Assembly (NCBI GenBank): GCA_021464415.1
Contig: CM038464.1
Location: 57,153,328 to 57,217,327 of the forward strand
Reading direction: 5' to 3'
Origin: Lonicera japonica
Lineage: Eukaryota > Streptophyta > Magnoliopsida > Dipsacales > Caprifoliaceae
Length of the DNA stretch: 64,000 nucleotides
Shown here: one piece after another, positions 1 through 10,880 of the stretch
Position numbering within the stretch: position 1 is the stretch's first letter
Layout of the letters: each line of letters opens with the position of its first letter
Made by a program: the position numbers and the translations under genes
Notes under the pieces: generated by a model
Databases searched by the model: none
What the model was told of the DNA's origin: nothing
What the model saw: the letters and a program-made list of their open reading frames with translations, nothing else

Positions 1-700
1 TCTCAAACTACTTTGTATCCACATTCCTCATCACTGAAGTCTTGAAGTAATGATGCTGAGTACAATTCATATCGTTATTTTATGTCTAATTAACTGATAT
101 TTGATATAATTGTACCTTATAAGATTGTATTGTTATCTATTTATTGAACTATAATTTTAAATTGTATTACTAAGTATGACATATGTTGGTATTTTAATAT
201 AAACTATGTAATTCATACTAGATAATGGTATTATATTTATCTAATTGATCCATCTTATTAATCTCATATTTTAGAATTTTTTCATATTTTTTTGTAATTT
301 TTTAGGCCTTTTAAATAACGAATCGGTGCTTATCACCGAAATTGATATCAATATCCGAGTTGAAAATTAAGTAACAGAGTTAACCTCCGAAATTGAGATT
401 TTGAACCATGTAAAATTGTAAATTACCTAAAAAAGACAAGAAAACAAGACTTAAATGTATCCGTATATCATTTGAATAAAAATAATAAAAATAAAATCTA
501 AATTCTATTAAATTATAACTAAAATAGACCCAGTGCAATATCAAATTGAGGCGGGCTAAATTATCTAAGACTTTATTAACTATCTTTTTAAAAAGGTAAT
601 AATAACTTTTGTATTTAATTAATAAATTTAATAAAAAAATATAAAGCTCATTAAATTATTTTATTATTATTTTATTGCATTTGATTATCAAATGCAATAG
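1..700. other. AT-rich intergenic DNA
   Basis: I see no ORF of note, RNA gene or clear transposon boundary here. The stretch is AT-rich and leads into the promoter of the TKI1-like gene. Confidence 0.6.
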
Positions 701-948
701 TACACTATTTAAAGAGCGTCGACGAATCGTACTCAAATTATCCTGAAAATGTAATAAGTTGGCGTGCACGTGTCATTACATGATTGGAGAGTTCTTTCAA
801 ACACGAAATTGAAAATTCGCAAAACCCCAAAATGCCAAAGTTTGGTTTCAAATTAAGGCGGTGACTCTCTCTCTCTCTAAAAATTCATTCCCGCCACCCT
901 CTCTTTTCTCTCTCCTCGACCTAAGAATCGATTTTTGGCTTCGATATG
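701..948 (+). promoter_or_regulatory. Promoter and non-coding first exon of the TKI1-like gene
   Basis: A G-box core CACGTG lies at 767-772. An E2F-type site (ATTCCCGC, matching WTTSSCSS) lies at 887-894. A CT-rich stretch at about 866-920 resembles a plant pyrimidine patch or 5' leader. A TATTTAAA box lies near 705, but it is far from the presumed leader, so the start site is not fixed. The first exon is inferred to end at 948, just before a GTACGT donor. The next acceptor is the AG at 1748-1749. Everything before 1765 is non-coding apart from a tiny upstream ORF. Confidence 0.5.
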
Positions 949-1525
949 GTACGTAAATCACGATTACGGATCCAATTTTTTGTTTTTTAACCAACTTAAT
1001 TGAGAATCTGACCTAAATACCTCTTTGTATCGTTGTGCTTTGATGATAATTTAACTTGGATTGAACTTTTAGGTAAATTGCTTTGGATTTTTTTGCCAGG
1101 TTTGATCTTGAGATTTTTTCAGTTCAATTCGAAACTTATGTAAGCTGTTTGCTTATTGATGTTTGATTATACTTAATAATTGCGTAAAAACCCTAATTTT
1201 GTTATCCGATATTTGTTTTTACTGTTGTTTTGCTGATATTGGCTTCGATATGGTATGTAAATGACGATTATAGATCCATTTTTTTTTAACCAAATTAATC
1301 GAGAGTCTGACCTTAGGATCGTTTTGCTTTGATGTGAATTTAATCTAATTTGTGCTCGCGGATTAATTGCTTTGAATTTTGGTTTCAGTCTTGAGATTTT
1401 TGCAATTTAATAAGAAATTTATGCAAAGCTGTTTGGTTGTTGATGTATCTAAAACTCCTAATTCCACTTCATAATTATGTAAAAACCCTAATTTTCTTCT
1501 CTGATATTCGTTTGTGTAAGAGGTG
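938..1525 (+). repeat. Tandem duplication of leader end and intron start, about 290 bp
   Basis: The block from about 938 to 1225 is repeated at about 1240-1525 with moderate divergence. Shared landmarks are GGCTTCGATATGGT, CTTGAGATTTTT, GCTGTTTG and GTAAAAACCCTAATTTT. The duplication includes the first-exon 3' end and its donor, so the second copy offers a decoy donor (GTATGT after GATATG at about 1253). It lies wholly in the 5' leader and first intron. Confidence 0.75.
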
Positions 1526-1758
1526 AGAGTGCTGACATTGAGCTAGGGTTTTGCGGCAGTAGGGAAGGGGAGAGAGAGACAGGCGTTAGAATTTATGCAA
1601 AACTGTGTTTTTATCTGTTTGATTAATATAATCAGAATTTTTAGTTTTGTTGGTCCAGAAAGGGCCAAGAGCTTGGGTACTTGGGTTGAAATACATTGCT
1701 TCTTTCAAGGAAAATTAGAGGAATAATGTAACAATAATTTGATTTGCAGCAAAGTTGA
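946..1758 (+). promoter_or_regulatory. Possible three-codon upstream ORF created by splicing
   Basis: If exon 1 ends at 948 and exon 2 starts at 1750, the ATG at 946-948 joins CAA AGT TGA. The result is Met-Gln-Ser-stop ending at 1758, six bases before the main ATG. It depends on the inferred splice junction and on transcription starting upstream of 946. Confidence 0.4.
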
Positions 1759-1764
1759 GTTGCT

Positions 1765-4700
1765 ATGAAAACAACCAGACAGCCAAAAGAGAAGATAGTT
1801 GAGGCTCCCAAAAAGCGAGATGCTCGTCTGGTTTGCACTGGTGTAAAAAGGTCTACAAATAGATCAAGCTGCAAGCGTCACAAACCGGCAGGTTAGGCAT
1901 CTTCATTCAAAGTTTTTTAGTTGTTGGATCCTTTTTGCTTTAATATTTAAATTTTTGTGTCTCAAACACTTGATGGATATTCTACATTCCATTTGTTATT
2001 TGCAAGCGTTCTTTAGTATATGCAGGGGTGTATCCATCAACTAATAACCTTTAAATTTGGGCAAAAACATACGCTAGTACCGTAATTGTTTTAAATTAAA
2101 AACTTTCCTATATTTGCTAAGTTTGCCCCCTTTAATTTTGAAAAAGCATGTATTTATACCAGAATTGCACCTTTTAGGAAAAAAATATTTATCATTAAAA
2201 TTGTCCCCTAATACTTCCTTGATCTGTGGATGTGTCTTATTCATTTTTTGCATTTAAGTAGTTTAAAGAATATTTTGAAACTGGCGTAAGGAGATGGACT
2301 TCTATATATACTGAACTTTGTTATATTCTTGTGTATGTGAATCTTTTTTCTAGTAAGATGTGAGTATAACAAGACCAGAGAAGCTCCTCCACGTGCTTTC
2401 CCTTCTACTGCCACTCAAGCGTCAGATCAGCTGCTTGCATCCCTTGGGGAAACACCAAAAGAAGTGTCTACAGTAGAGCTCAGTACCAGACAAGTTCATG
2501 CATCTACAAAGATTAAGCTGCAGCTTTTTCCAATAGATGAAGGCACTCGCATAGGTTTGGAGAAGGTAATCTTATGACCATCTAGGCATGACGAAAGCAC
2601 AGCCTAGGGAAGCACGGATATCTCTATGAAGCTTACATGTCAGTGTCCATGTTTCAGACATTGTCACTTCACAGACACTCTTGGGCACTCCGTTTAATGT
2701 GCCTATAGTTTCAATTTTCCTCGGTTTCAAATTGACAGTTCCACTTTCCTTTTCAGTGCGTCTCAAATTGATTGTCCCACTTTCTTTTTGGGACATAGTC
2801 AATACACCAAATTCATGATAGAATATAAGTTGTATTCTTGACCATTGATTGGTTGACTTTATTGTTCTCTTAAAAAGAAACTTAGTCAAAGTGGGACTTT
2901 CAATTTGATATGGAGGGAGTATTATAATATATAATTTTTGGTTTTGTTTTGGACATTTGTCTGGCACCTTGAACACTTTCGGACATTTGTTTTGGAACTT
3001 TTTATCATGTTCAGATTCAGTTTCATTTACCTAAAAAAGAAAAATAATTAACATACACTTATCTTGTTACATATTTATGTACTCACACAATTATATACAA
3101 GTATGAAGTATCCTTCACGACCTTACCAATTTCATTATTAGGATTTAGGACTAAGAAATTATGAGTTTTATGTTTCACTTATATGACATTGCATTTACTT
3201 CTCATAAGGAAAAACTTGTTGTGCATATTTTCTGAAAAATACAACATTTATTGACATGCTCATGTGCTCAAGTTTGTGTCGTTCTGGATATTACTTTTCA
3301 GTGCCCCAGGTTTGTGTCCTGTGCTCAATTATATACAAGTATCCCGCAAGACCTTACCAATTTCATTGTTTTACATGATATGTGTGATCATTGATTATTA
3401 TGACTTAATAATAACTTAAGAGTTTTATGTTTCACTTTTTTGGCATTGGATTTACTTGTCAATGAGGAAAAACTTGTTGTGCATAGTTTATTAATGGAAA
3501 AGATATACATTTATTGACATGGTTCTGTGCTCATGTTTGTCTTTGTGGTATTCCTTTTTAGTGCCTCAGGCTTCTGTCGTATTTGTGTCCCGAGTCTGTT
3601 TCCATGCTTCACCTTTATAAATCTGCATTAAAGATTATAAAGTTAGTGCTTCCCTTCCTTACAGGATGGTCATAATCCATTTTTGGAACTAACTCTAGGA
3701 CCCCGCAAGAAAATATCGTCTGTGATTAAGCACATCAATGCCAAATGGGGCAGCTCAAGTGTATCTCTAGGGGAGCCCATGTTTTTCCCATACAATATAC
3801 GGTTGGAAGACCTAGCTACAGCCAGAAGATGGACTTTGACTGACACGGCCATTAGCACTGGAGATGTTTATTCTGCTATAGAAACTCCTGCCATTTTTCG
3901 CCTAAGGTCTGATGCTTGATTACTTTTCCTGGTTACGGGTATTTGATAGTTCAGCTTTTGACTCTCTCTCTCTCTATATATATATATATATCTATCTCTC
4001 TGTCTCTCGTGTAGATATGGTTGGTTCTCCAACTCTGAGTCCAAAAACTTTAGAGGACCTTCCACAGTTGTTCCTTTAGAGGCTTGTTTGGAATCTGATG
4101 GCATTCAGAAAGGTTGCAATGGAACTTCGGAGCCTACGCATGGCCAAGGGAGAAAGTTTGAGGTAACACAAGAAGAGTTTGAAAAACCAAGAAAAGGATC
4201 AGATGCAATTGTGACCGAAAAGATGTCTTTGGATGTACCAGTTGATTATGTGGTAACTTTTGGCTTTCTTTCTCTCTCATATTCTTCATAGGGTGTGTTC
4301 GCTAGCAAGCATGGAATTAGTGTAGAAAATATTTTATTTCAAGGCAATTGAATTCCCTCGAAAAGCCTTCACAGATTTTTGATTGTATTTGTAGAAAATA
4401 TGTACTGTTTCCAAGCAACAATAACAGATTTTTTGACATTAGTGTTTGATTGCCCACTTTGTTTAATTATCTAGAACTTTTTGCCTTTTGGCTCTTTTCC
4501 ACTTTACCTAGAATTCATTTTCCGTGGGGGTGGGCAGGACTTCAATTTCCAATTTATTTTTCTCAAAAATTAGGCAATCAAACACTACGAAAAGATGGAA
4601 ACATATCCATTTTCCAAGTTTTCCATGAACTTCTTAGCCAATCAAACACACCCTTAATATCATCTTTTGTGTACAAGAGAAAACTTCCAATTCACATGTC

Positions 4701-6968
4701 TTATTCTTAACAGGAAGAAGCAAAGGCAGAAGATGGGCACGCACAATCAATATCACTGTGGGATGATTGTTTTACAAACTTAAGCATTGGAGGCCTATTA
4801 TCTGAAGCATCTTTGCAAGGAAAGAATAATAGTAATCGAGAATCAGCACCGATTGGAAGCAAATTGGGCGATAAGGGCCTTACACAAATGCTATCTCCAT
4901 GGGATGATAGTTTCACTACATTAAGCATTGGAGGCTTATTATCTGAAGCATCTTTGCAGGGGAAGATTAATTATTCTGATCAAAAATCAAATGTGAGTAG
5001 ATCAGGGCCGTTGATCTCTGATTCGCTCGATGCTTTTATTACTAAACAGAACAATTCCCAACCTCAAGCAGCAAAGCCCTTGTTGCCACATGACTCTCAC
5101 TCGTCTATTTTGGATGCTGAAGAGACTTGTCATGCATTTTCCTTTCGAAAATTCTCTTTTCCCAGCAAAGATGCAGCGCCAAGTTTGAATTCGTATAAGT
5201 TCCCTAACTTTTCTGAGGTTAGTTTACTTTTTGTTTAACTTCTATTATTAGATTTTGCAAATATTTCTGACAGCTAGATAGCTTTTAATTTAACACCAGT
5301 CATATTTTTATTCATGTATCATCCATGCTGTTAGCATTTAGTTTTGATTCCATTCGTCGTAACTTACTAACTTTGGTGAATTTTAAGTTCTTTCGGAAAA
5401 AATTTGAAACTGAGGTTTCTTGGAAAAGATCCAGATCCAAAAGATATTTACTGTCCAAACACTACCTGTTTGGTGGACCATAGTTCATGCGCGTCAAAAG
5501 GTTGCAGATTTGTTTCATGGACTTTGGTATGTTTCAGTCATGTTTATTAGCATTGGAACTAGCTATCTTCCTTTTGGGGGGGGGGGGCACATGACGGTGC
5601 TAAAAGGTCATATTTGTAAATTTATTTACTATTTGCTAGGGTAAATAGTGTTTGAATCGAAGTTACCAGTTTACTGTGTGGGGGTGGGTGTCACTCATGT
5701 TAGCGCACCAGTGCATGAGGAATGGGAGCAGTACCAAGGAGTCTTGTATAAAATAATGTATTTAAAATATGTAGAGTTATTTTATATTTAATATCTGTCA
5801 TTACTTTATTCAAGAGAGAATAAGTGTGTGCAGACTGTTATAATATATAGAGTATATAACTAATGACAACAATTTTTTTGAACCAAGCAACAAGTCCACT
5901 TGGAAGAGTCACACATCAGAATATGGTCAATGTAATTGTTTGTTTCCAAATTTGTGACTTACAAAGGGCAGTATTGTATTTGCAATATAAACAAATTCGA
6001 GCTATAGTCATATTGAACCCTCGAATGTATTCTATTTAGAACTCAAACACTATTTTGTCTCATACGGTTCTTTCTGTTAACCTTTGCGAGCACAATTTGT
6101 TTTCAAGAACTAAGGATGTGTTTGATAGAAAAAGTTATAAAATGATTGACCACACTACAAAAATATGAGAAGTTGGAAAAACAGAAGTGTTTGGCAAGAT
6201 GATCTATTACTTTCCCAGATTTCCCATCGAATCAAATTCTTTGGGTGATGGGTAAAAAAATCTTTCCACGAGAAAAGAAGACAATATGGAGAACCTCTCG
6301 CCAAATCACGCATCTCTTTTCCATCTTCTCATAAAACTTAATTGGTTTCCCAATCATTTTCAAACTTTATTTATCAAACGAACCCTAAGAATAAAAGCTT
6401 TTGTTGCTATGCTTGGGCCCATCCTTTGGGGCTATTAGGTGCCTTAAACTTGTGGAGCATCTGTGATAACATGAAACAAACACCATCTTATGATTGATTT
6501 GGCACTTAAGTACTACTACTACCTTCCTTTTTAAGAGAACTTTTCTTGCTTTTCTTTGATTCTGTAGCTCAACAAACAAGCCGGTCTTGCACTTGATCCT
6601 ACTTTTCAAGAATCAAAGAATGAGATTTTGCCTCGTTCACGAGTCTTTGGTGAAGACAACAGCCTTGGGTTAACTGGCATCAAATGGGTACTTGAAATAT
6701 CTAATTTATTTTATTAGACGTGCTTTATTGATGTTTCTCTATGGATATGGATATTGCCACTCCAACCCAATAGCCTAGAACTCCAAATTTCATTACAAAT
6801 GTATAGAAAGTGTCACTAGGATCATATTGGAGTGCTGGCATATTTAGTTGGAGTCTTCATACCCTTCTATATTGGTGTAAACAACTGATAGTCTTTTGTT
6901 TTTCTAATCGACAATTACAGAACGACTCATTGGGACCTTTCGATCTTGGCCCATCCACTGTGCGGTAG
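1765..6968 (+). CDS. TKI1: TSL-kinase interacting protein 1-like (TKI1; CRAMPED-related family)
   Basis: Seven coding exons join in frame with GT-AG introns: 1765-1891, 2354-2565, 3665-3906, 4015-4252, 4714-5217, 6568-6687 and 6921-6968 (TAG). They give 496 residues. The N-terminus is basic. A conserved block follows, from KLQLFPIDEGTRIGLEKDG through the LELTLGPRKKISSV and KWGSSS motifs to the IFRLRYGWFS motif. This is the signature I recall for plant TKI1 proteins, which were found as partners of the Tousled nuclear kinase. Downstream are two WDD-(S/C)-F motifs, each followed by LSIGGLLSEASLQGK, then an SLDAFITKQ segment. I see no SANT/Myb domain, which longer family members carry, so this is a short form or an incomplete model. 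The start is the first ATG after the acceptor at 1749; no longer reading frame exists upstream. Splice joins were chosen by phase and homology. The family call is strong; the exact role is inferred. Confidence 0.87.
2700..2921. mobile_element. Stowaway-like MITE in TKI1 intron
   Basis: The right end reads ATATGGAGGGAGTA, the reverse complement of the usual Stowaway TACTCCCTCC start. The left part contains the matching TTCAAATTGACAGTTCCACTTT. The interior (ATAAGTTGTATTCTTGACCA) is shared with the Stowaway copy at 28909-29996, so the two belong to one family. The left boundary is approximate. Confidence 0.6.
4291..4653. mobile_element. Tourist-like (PIF/Harbinger) MITE in TKI1 intron
   Basis: The ends are inverted repeats: GGGTGTGTTCG on the left and AAACACACCC on the right. 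The flanking trinucleotides are ATA and TTA, an imperfect 3-bp target-site duplication. It lies in the intron 4253-4713, just after the exon ending at 4252. Confidence 0.55.
4756..4965 (+). repeat. Coding tandem duplication inside the large TKI1 exon
   Basis: Two segments about 140 bp apart encode nearly the same peptide. Each has WDD, an aromatic residue, then LSIGGLLSEASLQGK. The DNA copies are close (for example GAAGCATCTTTGCA in both) but carry synonymous changes, so the duplication is not brand new. Confidence 0.75.
6114..6385. mobile_element. Tourist-like MITE with TAA target duplication
   Basis: The terminal inverted repeats are GGATGTGTTTGATA and TATCAAACGAACCC. TAA flanks both sides (6111-6113 and 6386-6388), as expected for PIF/Harbinger MITEs. 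It lies in the intron before the sixth coding exon. Diverged relatives occur near 34911, 44920 and 60945. A run of 11 Gs at 5577-5587 sits in the same intron. Confidence 0.7.
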
Positions 6969-8662
6969 CTTTCCAACGGGTACGGTATAGGCATCAACAT
7001 ATTTCTGTTCTAGGTAGCCTTATGATCTGTGGTGTATGTTCTTTTGCCAAGTCAGTTCCGGCTTCTGTAGAAGTGATGTTCAATTCTTGATGCATAATGT
7101 ACAATTCAGTATATCAGGTTTTGTGCGAAAAGTTTTACTTTGCTTTGGCAATAGCATTTTAGTTAGAAAAGACAAGCTGTTTGGGTTGGATATTTCAGCT
7201 TCAAAATAAGTTCTCGACAGCTTGAGATAGTCAGATAGCTTTTAGGTGTAGTTTTTTTTGAAACCTTTTTTGTTGGGATACAAAGTATCATTATTTTGGG
7301 AATGGAAGTCTTGTTTTGTATTTCCTTTTATTTGAAAAGAAAAATTGGAACGAGAGACAATCCAGAACACTGTAATGTAATATCTGAATTAAAACAATAT
7401 TTGAAATATAATAGGTGCCTTTTTTTTTTGAGACAGATTGTTACAAAAAAAGTTGCAATACTTGTAGAAATTATTTGATACGACCTTTGCAACGATAATG
7501 CGGTCTAACAAATTAGGTAATAATTGTTAGATGATGTCAACGGTTCGGATCATTTCAATTGCTATTATGTAATTATCTAGTTCTTTAGAATCTTAGCCTT
7601 TGGCTCACAAATCCAGCTAGTGATATTAAAATATGTTTACGCCATACCATTATTACAACCGTTGTAATGTGTGGTTCTACTCTTGAATTTTTTTCTTTTC
7701 CAAAATAGCCCTTATTTATAAATTTGGGTTATTTTTTGTTGCAAACTATTGTTTACTTACTACTTTGTCCAAATGAAAAAGTCAGTTTAACTTCCACTTT
7801 TTTAGTGACACACTGCTCGGTTTCAATTTTTTCAGGGCAATTTTTATTTGCACCCACTTAATTTATTCTCACCTCAATTTTTAAAAAACACATTAAAAAG
7901 TCATGTGCTTCTAACCCAACAAATCCTTATTTCAATTATCCATTTGACCTTAAGAAGTTTTTTAATTGAAATGGTCCTTTCCCAGCAATGGCCGGAGAGA
8001 CCATCGGGAAGGAGGTAGGCGATGGCCAAAGAGTTAGTTGGAGAGGTCGTTGGCGAAGGAGGAGAATGATGGCTGCATAGATCACCGTAGAAAGAGGAGA
8101 GCGACAACAAGAGAGGTCAATGGGGAAGAAGGTGATCAAGAGCAGTGAAAAGGGAGTGCCGGAGAGGTCACCGAAAAAGGAAAAGAACAAGTGTCGAGTT
8201 TAGGAAAATCAATGGAATCCATAGGCACCAATCTATTGATTCTATGCTAGTTTGTAATTAACAATCTGATTTTTATGATACGTAGGAGATGTATAATTAT
8301 ATATGTATTCTCTCTTTCTATTTTGCATGTCTTTTTGCAACACCAAATTTAAAGAAATTATTTTTTTTCAAAATGTTAACTATTATAAATTATTAAAGTA
8401 TTAAGTGAAAAGGAAGAAGATGTGTGTGAAAATGAGCATATATATTTCTGTGGATTGTTCATGGTTACAAATTTTAGATAAAAGATGCATTTTAAGGAAT
8501 TAAAGTTTTGTTTGGTTTTTAGAATTAATAAGGATAAGTTGAAAGGAAAAAAAATATTTTAGTTGGGTGAAGAGAAAGTTTCTTACAATTAGAGTGAGTA
8601 GACAAATTTAGTTGGTGTATACGAAATCTCTCTTTATCATGGATGTTAAAATAACTTGTTTG
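6969..8662. other. TKI1 3' flank and intergenic DNA
   Basis: The 3' UTR follows the stop at 6968, but its end is not clear. The rest is AT-rich without a supported gene. A purine-rich, GC-richer patch at about 7978-8180 contains repeated GGNGAGAGGTC-like words. ORFs crossing it are low-complexity and I do not accept them as genes. Confidence 0.5.
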
Positions 8663-8667
8663 ATATT

Positions 8668-9564
8668 TGATGGTGCAAATTATTAATTCAATTTACCCCG
8701 CCAACTTCGAGCTGATATGTGGTGTTCACGTTAGCTACCATGCTTGTTTCTGTACAAGGAGCTCGGAGGAGCCCTATTATAACTGTGTAAGAAGAATGGA
8801 GCTCCTCGAGGGTTGGGTACCCGCTCAAGGGTCAATTACGTATGGCAAATTGTGGGGCCCGAGCTTCGAAACTCTTTCGACGAGCTCGCTCTCTCTTCCC
8901 GCCCAACCACTCTGCTAGAGTGGTTAGCAAAAGCATGGACGACTGTCACCTGTTCTGCAGGGTGCGCAGAACTTCCCTCACCTTCATTAAATGCACACCA
9001 ATCGCATTTAATACACCGAAATTCATGGAGAAGCAAGGTCAGAGTTGGTACTGATAGAAGCATGGCTCCAGACCTACTCGGGGAGCTCTGGCCACACGTC
9101 TCCTCCAGTCATATATATACCAGAGGCATTTACTTCTCCCACCAACCAAGCAATTAGAAGAATTTTAATTGAAAGAATTAGAGAGCTAAAAAGAAATACA
9201 CCATCAACAAGCACAAAAAGACAGACGCAGAGCTCGGTAGCTGATTTCAAAACTCCTTAGTTAGAAAGACTAAATTGTTGTTAGCTCAGCTCTTCCCTTA
9301 TTGTAATGTTGTGAAACTAGCATAGCTAGAGAGACATTTGCGAGTTTGTAACATTTGTTAATTTCCATTACTACAAGGCAAACCAAGCTCCTAGCTCCAT
9401 TCCACAGGGGAGGATTTACCCGTATCTCCATACGAGGTCAACCTTCTCTATAAATCTTTAACTCTCTCGAATTCAACACCTTTACCTTTACTGTTCCAAT
9501 CATTTATCATAACCGTTTTGACTGTAAGGTCTAAAATACCATTTTTCAGTTTTTAGCACCAACA
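8668..9564 (+). repeat. 5' LTR of the Tat element
   Basis: It runs from TGATGGTG to CACCAACA and matches 21056-21933 along its length. A TATATATA box at about 9113-9120, followed by a purine-rich leader, is the likely RNA start region. This copy has about 25 bases near its 3' end (about 9520-9545) that the 3' LTR lacks. Confidence 0.92.
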
Positions 9565-9566
9565 GT

Positions 9567-9585
9567 TTGGCATCGTCTGTGGGAA
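9567..9585 (+). promoter_or_regulatory. Primer-binding-site region after the 5' LTR
   Basis: The sequence TGGCATCGTCTGTGGG begins three bases after the LTR end. It resembles the TGGCGCCGTCTGTGGGAA leader common in plant Tat elements, with a GC to AT change. I do not assign the tRNA. Confidence 0.65.
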
Positions 9586-10880
9586 AAACAGTTTTACCAA
9601 AGTCACATACCTCCTCAGAAACTGTATAAACACTAAAAAATTTACTATATCTTCAAGACAAACTCAGCCAGACCCCATATTGGCTCTATAAGAACGGCAA
9701 GCTGCTCTTCAAATCAGAATTGATAGACTCTTAGCCCAGAGGCAAAGTTCCCAAGCCAACACGAGAAGCAGGTCATCCTCAGCCTCCGTATCTGACAGTG
9801 TTCGCCCAATCCCTCCTCGAGTCCCGGTCAGAGAAAGACTTGGAGGCCGTGGCAGAGAATCAGAGGCGAATCGTGTCAAAAATGGTGAGCTTGAATCCCG
9901 TTACTCTGACGTTGATCGGGAGACTTTGTACGAAGAAGTCCGGGTCTCGCTCCCCTCTCCACGGGCAAGATATCCAAGGATTAATAGGGTTCGCGAAAGA
10001 TGTCTGGATGAAGCTTCACGACGGTGGGGTCCGAGCATAGGCTTACCTTCCCTCCCATCATATCGAACTCTAGGCCGAGAGGTAGAAGTCAGACCAAGGG
10101 GATCTGTTTTTAATAGGATCTCTAAAAAAGAATCGGTTGAAGAGGTCGAGAAAAGATTGATGTCAAAGATGGAGGCCCAAATGGCAGAGGTGATGAGGAC
10201 CGTGGGTTATTAGCGAGGAGCTCGGCAGCAGCCAGCCCTGGTTAGGGACTCAAAATCCCCGTTTGCGGATCACCTTCAAAATTGCCCAGTCCCGAAAAAG
10301 TTTAGACTCCCAGCACTAGAATCATATGATGGGACCACTGACCTAGTGGATCATTGGCAGCAATACGGGAACATGGTGGGGCTTCAGAATGTCCTATATG
10401 GCGTGATATGCAGGGCTTTCGTCACTACTCTGAAAGGAGCAGCCCGAATATGGTGCAACAGTCTGTTACCAGGGTCAATCTCGAGCTCACAAAAGCTTGG
10501 TACTAAGTTCATTTCACATTTCGTGGGAATCAAGCGACAATCCAGGACCTCCACTCACCTTTTCACCATAAAATAGGAACCTGCCGAAAGCCTAAAAGAA
10601 TATGCTCGTCGTTTCAACCAAGAAAGTCTCGTGGTCGCCGACCTGAACGAATGAGTGGCTGTGGCAGCCTTCATGGAGGGGGTTACCTCCACATACTGCC
10701 TCATGACGCTGGCACGGATGGCCCCGAAGACAATATCCGAGCTCTTAAATAAGGTTAATAAGTAGGTCGGAGTGGAGGAAACTTTACCAAGAAAAAATCT
10801 GTCGGGCCTGTCGACCCTTTTGTCATCTTTCAAGCGCCAAGGGGGGCACAGCCCGCCCCGCAGCCAGGAGAGAGAGGGTA

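Noticed and set aside
7901..8190. Two minus-strand ORFs of 69 and 84 codons
   Set aside because: They cross a purine-rich patch, overlap each other in different frames and match no family I recognise.
9045..9260. 71-codon ORF present in both LTRs (also 21439-21654)
   Set aside because: The frame is shared because the LTRs are copies. The few differences between them change amino acids, and the region overlaps the LTR promoter and leader, so it is not a gene.
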